A stretch of DNA of 64,000 bases, taken from the NCBI GenBank assembly GCA_001939145.1, contig LSRX01000540.1, positions 186,001-250,000 on the forward strand, written 5' to 3'. A model generated the notes under the pieces. That model saw only the letters and a list, made by a program, of their open reading frames with translations. It was not told where the DNA came from and searched no databases. The DNA is from Symbiodinium microadriaticum. Taxonomy: Eukaryota > Sar > Dinophyceae > Suessiales > Symbiodiniaceae. How positions within the stretch are numbered: the first letter of the stretch is position 1; the number at the start of each line of letters is the position of its first letter. The position numbers and the translations under genes were made by a program. Of this stretch, positions 56,560 to 64,000 are shown piece by piece.

Positions 56560-57575
56560 CTCAAGGCTTCAATTGCCTGTCTGACCTGACATCGTCACGG
56601 CCCTGGAATCTACAGTCTGAGCTCGACATCAGACAGCGGAGTTAAATTGAATCTCGCCAGACGTCAGCAGGTTGATTTTGATCCTCGTCGGACAGCGGTA
56701 TGTTCCTGGCGCAAAGCGGGGATCTTACAGCGAATGACCACTGAGACCACTGAGGAGGAGGAGGAGGAGGAGCAAGAGGAGTGAGCAGTGTTTCGAGAGC
56801 TGAACGAACCAGCGTAGTGTGGAATCACATGGAATTACCAGCCATGGCCATAGCTAATGAAAATGCGGCATTCAGTCGACATTCCATTTTCCCAGGTATT
56901 TCTTCTCCACCGTGTGCTATGGAGACGTTGGTAGCTGAGAAGAACGCTCAGCGAAGGGGATACCGTACCTGAAAGTAAATCGTGTCTAATTGTGAAGCTG
57001 CTTGAAGGCTAGCATTCGTCCAAGAGACCGCCAAACCAGTCTGTACATAGCCTAGCACCATGGTCTAGTGGCTTTTCAGCCAGATGCCCGAAGCTCATCC
57101 CTGGACACTGACATGAAGTCCGTCGCGTTTTCTACAAGATGTGCTATGTCTCTTGGAGCCATGCTAAGGTCCGTGTGTACGATCCGTCCACAAGAAGCAC
57201 AAAGATTGAGAACAGGGAGGCGCAAAGTCTCGCGAGCAACTAGTGGCTAGCTATTGAGAAGCATGGCATCATGACATGTTCATACTTTTCTAACGAATTC
57301 GGATCCTCGCATCACTTTTTCAGTTGTGCTGTGGACAAGAGTCAAGAGCGAAAGGCAAGGGTTTTGCATTGATCCGATGTGTATCGCCAGTTGTGCAGCT
57401 GGCGAACAGTCGTCGGCAATACCTGCATTGTGTCCGGACCTGACCTGTGTGTTGTGACCAGCGCGGGCCATACGCACTCACCCGCTGAGCCTGCTGAAAA
57501 TGTGTAGTCCCAACGTTGTGGTGGTAGTGGCATGTATTGGCCAGTGCAAGTTTGATCGATGACAGCTGCATCTCA
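56560..57575. other. No supported gene
   Basis: Short frames only; gaggaggaggaggaggagg at about 56755 is a simple repeat. Confidence 0.35.
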
Positions 57576-57580
57576 GATCG

Positions 57581-57694
57581 GGACAGCTGGAGGAGAAGGA
57601 GAGAGAAACCTTCGTTGCGAAACTCGAGGCTCGGAGTTCTGACCCAGCTGATCTGCTGCAGACTCAGCCGGGGCCCAATCCTTTAGGGTATTAG
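57581..57694 (+). CDS. Probable exon, Glu/Lys-rich helix
   Basis: Frame GQLEEKERETFVAKLEARS then SDPADLLQTQPGPNPLGY to TAG (57692-57694), after a ctcag-type acceptor. Coiled-coil-like. Same strand as the next exon-like frame. Confidence 0.45.
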   Translation, partial: GQLEEKERETFVAKLEARSSDPADLLQTQPGPNPLGY

Positions 57695-57743
57695 GGATCA
57701 GGTCCGACACAGGACTGACTGGCTATCGGACTGTATTTCCAGG

Positions 57744-57840
57744 TCTAAAGATCTTCCAAGCCTACCAGCGAGAGGGGATGAATGCCATGTACGGAGCTAA
57801 GTATCCAGTGCTGCTGTGGCGGGGTCATGCCCGGTTCTAA
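57744..57840 (+). CDS. Probable exon
   Basis: Frame GLKIFQAYQREGMNAMYGAK YPVLLWRGHARF to TAA. Compact and protein-like; family unknown. Confidence 0.4.
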
Positions 57841-57870
57841 TTCTGCTTAATGGCCCTCAGCAGCATCCTG

Positions 57871-57872
<2 letters not shown>

Positions 57873-57905
<33 letters not shown>
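57873..57905 (+). repeat. (GT)n microsatellite
   Basis: About 15 gt units after ctgtgtgcgt. Confidence 0.95.
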
Positions 57906-57967
57906 CTTTATATTCGTTTGTGTATTGGTGGTCATGAAGTAACGGTACGATGCTTTGCAACTTGCAG

Positions 57968-58050
57968 AAGCAGCAGGACCAATACTAGGAGTAGCAGTAG
58001 CAGCAGCAGTAGCACTAGTAGTAGTAATAGTATTAGTGCTAGTATTGGAA

Positions 58051-58087
<37 letters not shown>

Positions 58088-58405
58088 GAGTAGGAGTAGG
58101 AGTAGCCGTAGCCGTAGCCGTAGCCGTAGCCGTAGCAGTAGCAGTAGCAGCAGCAGTAGCAGTAGCAGTAGCAGTAGCAGTGGCAGCAGCAGGAGGAGTA
58201 GTAGTAGTAGTAGTATCAGTAGTAGTCGTAGAAGTAGAAGTAGTATTTCTTGTTGCAGTCGCAATAGCAGTGGTAGCAGTCGGCGTCGTCGTCCTTGCAG
58301 TGGTACTAGTACTGGTACGGGTGGAAGTGACAGTGGCAGCAGCAATCCTTCCAGAGCAGACCCCTGCAGCAGCAGTGGTAGCAGCACGGCTGTGATAAAT
58401 TTGAC
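57968..58405 (+). repeat. (AGT/AGC/AGA)n trinucleotide tract
   Basis: About 430 nt of agtagt, agcagt, gtagccgtagcc and similar triplets. Translation gives Ser/Arg or Val/Ala or Leu runs that are artefacts of the tract. Confidence 0.95.
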
Positions 58406-58844
58406 GTACGTTCTGCTTACCTAAAGGCTTCTGTTTGTTGGTAGAACGAGCAGAAGCAGCAGTAGCATTCAATGTCATGCCTCTTCTTGCTCATCAGCTT
58501 CCACCGGGTGCCATTGACATGATCCGGTATGAAACTCGTGTTCGTCACATTAATGGTGACCCCTTTGATTTTACATGCTTCAACAGGCGACTCGTGACAA
58601 GCTACCCTCAGCCAGCAAGCCAGCTCATGGGCTCATGTGCTACAGGTAGAAGACATGAGCCAGTGCAGCGTCGCATCATACATTTCAAGCAAGTCTCAAA
58701 GCAGTGCTGGCTAAACCCGAAAGTCTGAAGCCCGAAATTCTAAATACTGCGTGCACTGAGGCTTGATGAATACGAAGGCGGGGCAAAGTTATGTGCCGCG
58801 GGAGAAGCCGTTTGGGGCAAAGATTATCTTTGTGTTAAGGGTAC

Positions 58845-58958
58845 CACTACTACCACCACCACACCAACACCACCACCACCACGACGACGACTACTACTAC
58901 CACTACTACGACGACGACTACTACTACCACTACTACTATTACTACGACCACGACCACA

Positions 58959-58989
<31 letters not shown>

Positions 58990-59040
58990 CTACTACTCCT
59001 ACTACTCCTACTACTCCTACTACTACTGCTACTGCTACTG

Positions 59041-59080
<40 letters not shown>

Positions 59081-59127
59081 CACTACTACTTCTACTTCTA
59101 CTTCTACTTCTGCTGCTGCTGCTGCTG

Positions 59128-59163
<36 letters not shown>

Positions 59164-59255
59164 CTACTACTATACTACTGCTACTACTACCTTTATTGCC
59201 ACTGTCACTGCCAGCGCCAGTGCCAGCACCACCACTACTGCTGCTACTTCTACTC
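58845..59255 (+). repeat. (CTA/CCA/CTG)n trinucleotide tract
   Basis: About 400 nt of actact, accacc, tactcctac, ctgctg. Its units are the complement of those at 57968-58405, so the two tracts are arranged as an imperfect inverted pair about 440 nt apart. Confidence 0.95.
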
Positions 59256-59430
59256 CAACTACGATAAAACGGCCAAAGAGGGGTTGCCCGCATGACGAAA
59301 CGTCGGAACTAGCAAGACACGAAGACCGCCAGTATTGTCGTCCCTGTCAATTTGACGGCCCAGTACGAAGCTCGAATCCCCACCGGGCAATGCAGAAAGA
59401 GCGTCGAATGTCCAGAGATTTTGAGCTCTA

Positions 59431-59740
59431 AAGGCCCCAAACCTCCATAATCCGTTAGCAAGCCCAAGTCAAAGAACATCCTCATTGCTTCAAGGCCGAA
59501 GAACCTAGACCCTAAAACCGATAGACATCACAAAGCATTTCAAAACCGTGAAACTTTCTGCATCCTCAAACCCTAGAACTTCCATTTTCGAAACAGCCTG
59601 AACGCAAAGGAGCGCGCCCTAACGCCCCAAACGGCAGAAGCGTTCGTTAGCCTGCAAGTTTCAGAAGCCGGAAAGCCTGAATGTACGCACATCCATGAAG
59701 CCGGCCGCAACACCCCTAAACCTGAAGAAAGCCCTGCATG
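59431..59740 (+). repeat. Degenerate CCCTAAA-like word region
   Basis: Repeated short words: gaccctaaaaccg, caaaccctagaac, cacccctaaacctg, tcaaaaccgtgaaac. A second patch lies at 60290-60365 (actaaaccctg, gaatcctaaactc). No coding frame survives. It resembles heavily decayed telomere-type (CCCTAAA) sequence, unproven. Confidence 0.4.
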
Positions 59741-59972
59741 TTCCTGCAGGGGAGCCTGGGGATGGCCTGCGGGCCTCAGCGCCCGGGGCCGCGGACTTGC
59801 CGCGCCCTGGCGCAGTGGCAGGAGTCCTGGAACAGTTTATCTTTGTTGGTGGCTAATGGACTAGAGGTCAAAGATGTAGTATATAGCACTGGACAGCGGG
59901 CCACCAAGATCAACCATCTCAAGACAGTTTTTGTGATACTGCACCGGTTTAAACAACAAAGGAGGCCGAAAC

Positions 59973-60125
59973 ATGGGCGATGCCCCGTCACCTGACGTGT
60001 CCAATGCTGACTGGAACAATGTTTGTCGGACGGACGGTTTCCTCCTGGGCCGAGACGAAGCCATGTCTTTCTGTTCTTATTCTCACCAGCTGCCCTTACA
60101 CTACCAACTCTTTTCACTGCCCACT
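59973..60125 (+). CDS. Possible exon
   Basis: ATG at 59973 gives MGDAPSPDVSNADWNNVCRT then DGFLLGRDEAMSFCSYSHQL. The first 40 residues are plausible; the frame continues as Ser/Thr/Leu-rich text to 60245. Family unknown. Confidence 0.35.
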
Positions 60126-60477
60126 TCCTTTACGCAGACACCGCCGGAGTCCTCGACTGGTAAGAGCAGTCAAGGGGCCAATGACCCCAGCATGGTGCTT
60201 CTCATAATATCCGGGCTGTCGCTGCTAAAACGTACCAATCCTTAAGGCCGACATGCTGTTGCACATCTTTGGCATTAACAGAAAGACAAGACCAAAAAAC
60301 CGTAGTACTAAACCCTGTCGGTTGTAACCGTAGAACCGAACATCAAACCTGAATCCTAAACTCAGGCAAAATCATTGCTGAATGCCTCACCGCCCCGAGG
60401 CTCCCGAGGGCCCCGCTTCCTCAGCTTCGAGAGCCAGCAACAGGCCCAAGCGGTGAAGGATCCGGAAGTGAGGGATA

Positions 60478-60498
60478 TATGATATATTATATATGGTA

Positions 60499-60544
<46 letters not shown>

Positions 60545-60545
60545 N

Positions 60546-60588
<43 letters not shown>

Positions 60589-60590
60589 TA
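60478..60590 (+). repeat. (AT)n tract with one N
   Basis: About 100 nt of tatatata with short interruptions (ggtata) and one N at 60545. Followed at about 60620 by gatagacagatagata. Confidence 0.95.
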
Positions 60591-60599
60591 TCCCTTTGT

Positions 60600-62165
60600 G
60601 TGGAGGAATTTGTATGTAGATCTAGATAGACAGATAGATATAAACATATACTAACAAATCAGTCGTGCTTGGTGACAGGAGCAGATTTCGGGTAGCGTGG
60701 GAGTCAGGGTGTTAGGATGGAGAGTGGGGCAGTAAATCAAGTTTGGATCCAGGTTCATATTGCTCACCAATAGGATGCCTCAATCTCAGACCAGTGATTT
60801 GATCCCAAAGCTTCCCGCCAGGGGTTTCGTGCCCTTCAGCGGAGAGGGACAGAGGTTGGGATAACGCCCCATCTGTGGAAAAAACTGCAGTTTGAGCTCG
60901 CACAGCATCCATGCAGTCTGTGTTTGTGCAAGCATGAGCTCCTTCAATCGGATCCATGCTGACGCTCAGAAAAATGAGGTGAGAGGAGACTGATACCAAG
61001 CAAGCATGCCTGCAGCTTGCAGCAATCCAGGCACCAAAAGGTGGTCTAACCTTTAGCAGGTTCGTAACCCGGCCTCCAGAGCAAGAACGAGCTGTTTTGT
61101 GCCTAGAGGCTTAAGTGCCCAAGCCTTTTGCATGAGGTGCGTTTAGGTGAGCCTCAGGACGCATTCTGAACCAGTCAAGTCATGGCCGCTTCGCCTGGAT
61201 GCGAGTCGTTGCGGGAACAGCTGTGCCGATAGCTGAGAAGAGCAGGGCCTCCCTGAACGAACGCAATGATGCTTGACAGAGCTTGGCATAAAGCGAGTTC
61301 GTTCGGTTCGAGCTGGTTCCCTCTTGATGCACCTGCCATGTAAGGTCAGATTGAGCAAAGCCTCGGAGTCTGCCACATTGCCGAAGTTCAGGCCGCTGAG
61401 AAGTTCAGCATCCTGAATGGTTTTGTCTGCCCTTGCCCCGCCGCACCCTGAAAGAAACCAGCATCTCCAAAGTTGTCCTGCCTATCCCGAACTCTACATG
61501 GTGGTGCCTGCAAGCCACTCATCGTAGTGTTTGCAATTCGCGTAGTGCACGAAGACACGAACTTGGTGTCAGGCTTGGCCTCGTCCACGGAGGCTGGCCG
61601 GAAGTTCATATGTCATACTATCAGTCCGTTTGCTTTGGCAGCCATGCCATAACCTTGCCAGGCCACACGACGGTTTCAATGAAGTGGTCCAAAGCGGCAG
61701 CGCACTTCTGGGTAGCCAGCAGAGGCAGATAGATGAGCCAGCGATTGCCAACTCTGACACATGAGACATCGATTCAAGGCTCAGCCCGCCCAAGGACCCT
61801 ACGTCCAGATCTACAGAACGCAGTAGAGGCAGGGTCACCGGTAACCCATTGCCAACATGGTTGGTCCGTCTAACTCGCACAGGCGAATCTGGACGACAGG
61901 CTGCCGGGCGCACGAACGCAGTCCATCAACCTCTTCCGCCCAAGCAAGCCTAGTGCCCAGTCTGTCTAAAGCAGTTCATGCTTGCTACTACCCAGTACTA
62001 CGGCAAACTCAAGCCGAGATGAGACCGGGAGCTGCCGAATGTCCATGCACCACTAAGTACTAAGAACTGTCCCCGGCGCTTGGCTAGAGGCAGTGGCGAG
62101 CAAGCTGATCTCCGTCCCTTGCGTTCCTCAGCCCGGGGCCAAGCAATCCAGCATCCACAAGCGAT
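60600..62165. other. No supported gene
   Basis: Frames on both strands (for example minus 60712-60999, + 61433-61732, minus 61569-61913) overlap and lack domains. Confidence 0.35.
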
Positions 62166-62167
62166 AA

Positions 62168-62301
62168 TGTCAGCCGCAAGGGCTGAGGACTTTAAGTCTC
62201 AAGAAGAAGACACCCAGAGTTGGATTGGAAGCTTTGTCATGTATGTCGTCACCAAGGACAGCGTCTCCGGCCACAGAACGTCACTCATCGGAGGAGACTG
62301 A
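62168..62301 (+). CDS. Probable exon
   Basis: Frame SAARAEDFKSQEEDTQSWIG then SFVMYVVTKDSVSGHRTSLI GGD to TGA. Acidic helix followed by a beta-like stretch. Likely linked with the next exon on the same strand. Confidence 0.45.
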
Positions 62302-62354
62302 CTTAGCCTGGGGCTCGGCCCTGACAAGCGGAGAGGTCGAAACGGAGTTCAGGA

Positions 62355-62445
62355 TTGAGGAGTGAGCTCGAGGACAGCGACTTGGTCATGAAGCTCGACG
62401 AGGCCGTCGACAAGTTGATCCGAGGCTTCCCCAAGGGAGCTCTTG
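62355..62445 (+). CDS. Probable exon, acidic helix
   Basis: Frame LRSELEDSDLVMKLDEAVDK then LIRGFPKGALG. Strongly helical with alternating charge; family not recognised. Confidence 0.45.
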
Positions 62446-63358
62446 GGCTTCTGTGCCGGGCTGGCAGCTGCGTTCCAACTGCTTCTGATTCAGTGCAGAC
62501 GTTGTACTGCGCCAGGAAGCGTCAGACGCTTGGCTTTCGGCACCGAGAGCCCGGAAAAAAGCAGGGCCGCCGGCCAAGTCGCTGAATTTGGATGCCCTGT
62601 TTGGGGATGGGCTATATTGTGTGCATACGTAGGGTGCCACGGAAGAATTGTATAACTGTCAAACGGTACAGAGTTTCGTGCCAAGTCGGCTCACTGATTG
62701 GTGCTTTCAACTTCCAACTGCTTCTGTCTGCGTAAGTCAATCATGAGCGGCTCATTCTTCTCAATCGTTGCACATCTGTTTGGTGTTTTGAGTGAGGTCG
62801 TGGAGCTTGGCCCCACCTCAGCACCCAAAGAGCAGGCCATTGTCACCGGCCTGTGATGGCCTGTGTGTTCAAGAGTCGGTCCCTGCGTTTGCTTGCTCGA
62901 AGCGCAAGCGAAGTCGCATCATGATCGGCACTTTCACGATTAGCCTGGCAACCAGCGTGGTTCAAAGCTGACCGCAGGGCGCCAGTCTGCTCAAAGCGGC
63001 TCCAAGACTACCTCAGCAGCTGGCCGAAATCCGAAAGCCCGGCTGACTGTCTTTTCCTGCAGCCGCATCACTTGCACCCAGGAGTCGCAGAATACGTAAA
63101 TCCACTTGTTCTCTCTCTTTCGATCGGGCTGTCTGATCTTTCCTTTCTCATTGAATGGCAGCAGGCCAGCTCATAGGAAGGTAAATCCGGATGCAGCCAG
63201 AGGTGCCGTGCGAGGTCTCTAGGACACAGAACGGCAACCTGGGCATGCAAGGGCTGTGTTCCTTGCTGTTCAAAGCCAGGCAGCTACGTCAACTGTCGGA
63301 AGATTGCGATCGGATGCAGGCGTGCATGGAGTCAGGAGAGATACAACCGTGCTTCTTG

Positions 63359-63546
63359 TGTGCGACCCACGGTGCAAATCCCCATGCCAAGAGGATAACG
63401 AAAACACGTCACATCAGCGATCTTTCGAGTCTTCAGGATCCCAAATCCAACCCCCAACTTTGCAGGCCCTTGCCACGGAAGGCCCCTCCTTTGAGGAGGA
63501 GCCTTTGGAGTCCGTGGAAGCAGAGCCGGGCCCAAAGCGCAGATGA
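63359..63546 (+). CDS. Probable C-terminal exon, Glu/Pro/Ser-rich
   Basis: Frame VCDPRCKSPCQEDNENTSHQ, SGSQIQPPTLQALATEGPSF and EEEPLESVEAEPGPKRR to TGA. A CDPRC/SPCQ Cys pair is followed by a disordered acidic tail. An overlapping + frame (63191-63679) is less convincing past 63350. Confidence 0.45.
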
Positions 63547-63549
63547 GAC

Positions 63550-64000
63550 AGTTGAAAGGCATAGCATTCTCTATATGCCTCAACAGACAGACACTTCCAA
63601 GTCCGTACCTTCCCGGCCCATACACATCTGGTCTTACACAGCTAGCCATCTCCGCAGCTTAGGCATGCCAGCACGATGAGCCAAGCCAATCAGCTGCTGG
63701 AAGCCGTCAGCGGCCCACTCTCTGCGGACATAGGGTGAGCGACACCCGGCAAGCACCTTGTGATTTTGGGGAAGCTCCTACGGCCCTGCAGCACACGATC
63801 CCAGAAGCAGACGACGCTAGGGACACCGCTTACCCAGCACCCAGCATTGATCCTGATGTTTCAGGAAGATCACAACCATGTGCATAGGCAGAAAAGGGAA
63901 ATATTTGATGTATCGTGTGTTCGTGAATGGGAGATAGTTTACTCCACAAAACGCTGTGTGCTTCTGCGGTTTCGGATTTGCACAGGACGGCTGCCGTTAC
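63550..64000. other. No supported gene to the window end
   Basis: Short frames only. Confidence 0.35.

Noticed and set aside
58105-58140. Spliced-leader copies (ccgtagcc repeated)
   Set aside because: The word is part of a gtagcc hexamer repeat and is never followed by attttgg.
57816-58424. Ser/Arg-rich protein of 202 residues (RS-domain-like)
   Set aside because: Pure product of the AGT/AGC trinucleotide tract; all six frames are open there.
58763-59431. Tyr-rich protein of 222 residues
   Set aside because: Produced by the (TAC)n tract; no non-repeat protein support.
1-64000. tRNA, rRNA or snRNA genes
   Set aside because: No cloverleaf boxes, rRNA signature words or complete spliced-leader gene were seen by eye.

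Overview
Organism: the window looks like nuclear DNA of a dinoflagellate, most likely a Symbiodinium-type alga. Coding sequence is scattered in short exons. The introns that can be placed use GC, GA or GT donors inside an AG|G context, simple-sequence repeats are frequent, a degenerate retroelement sits inside an intron, and one possible spliced-leader relic is present. No rRNA, tRNA or bacterial-style operon is visible.

Left part (1-20 kb): a proline-rich multi-exon coding region on the + strand at about 2.6-7.65 kb (Lys-rich, Pro-rich and Trp/Gln/Asp/Glu-rich exons), a three-copy tandem repeat of about 335 bp at 8.16-8.97 kb, a small minus-strand reading frame below a spliced-leader-like site near 10.06 kb, and then mostly weak or non-coding sequence. 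Two N gaps lie at 3359-3380 and 16365-16391.

Middle (20-41 kb): the most informative part. A calcium-dependent protein kinase (CDPK) gene begins at about 20.8 kb (Gly loop, AIK lysine, helix C). A degenerate reverse-transcriptase element (21.8-25.2 kb) occupies one of its introns. From 25195 to 41267 the sequence changes character: a perfect 30-nt block, (TACA)7TA, recurs on an exact 61-nt grid with 31-nt unique spacers. There are 264 grid positions, about 234 of them filled, and I see no indel or point change in the blocks. Where a block is absent the grid is still kept, so the gap is 92 nt. The spacers are not a random collection. Read in order they carry the rest of the same CDPK gene (kinase subdomains V to XI, then EF-hands, 25.47-30.38 kb), a Cys-rich reading frame (33.65-34.28 kb) and a membrane-protein exon (36.14-36.45 kb), and frames continue across blocks as if each block replaced exactly 30 nt. 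So the array behaves like a periodic overlay on ordinary genes. The lengths 30, 31, 61 and 92 equal k-1, k, 2k-1 and 3k-1 for k=31, which makes an assembly or error-correction artefact the leading explanation. An unknown real process remains possible only if long reads show the array.

Right part (41-64 kb): a variable TACA microsatellite with an N closes the array. Then come scattered exons, a well-supported short-chain dehydrogenase/reductase gene (52.6-54.5 kb), an unidentified gene near 55.7-56.3 kb, two oppositely oriented trinucleotide tracts (57.98-58.40 and 58.85-59.22 kb), degenerate CCCTAAA-like words, an AT tract with an N, and further short exons to the right edge.
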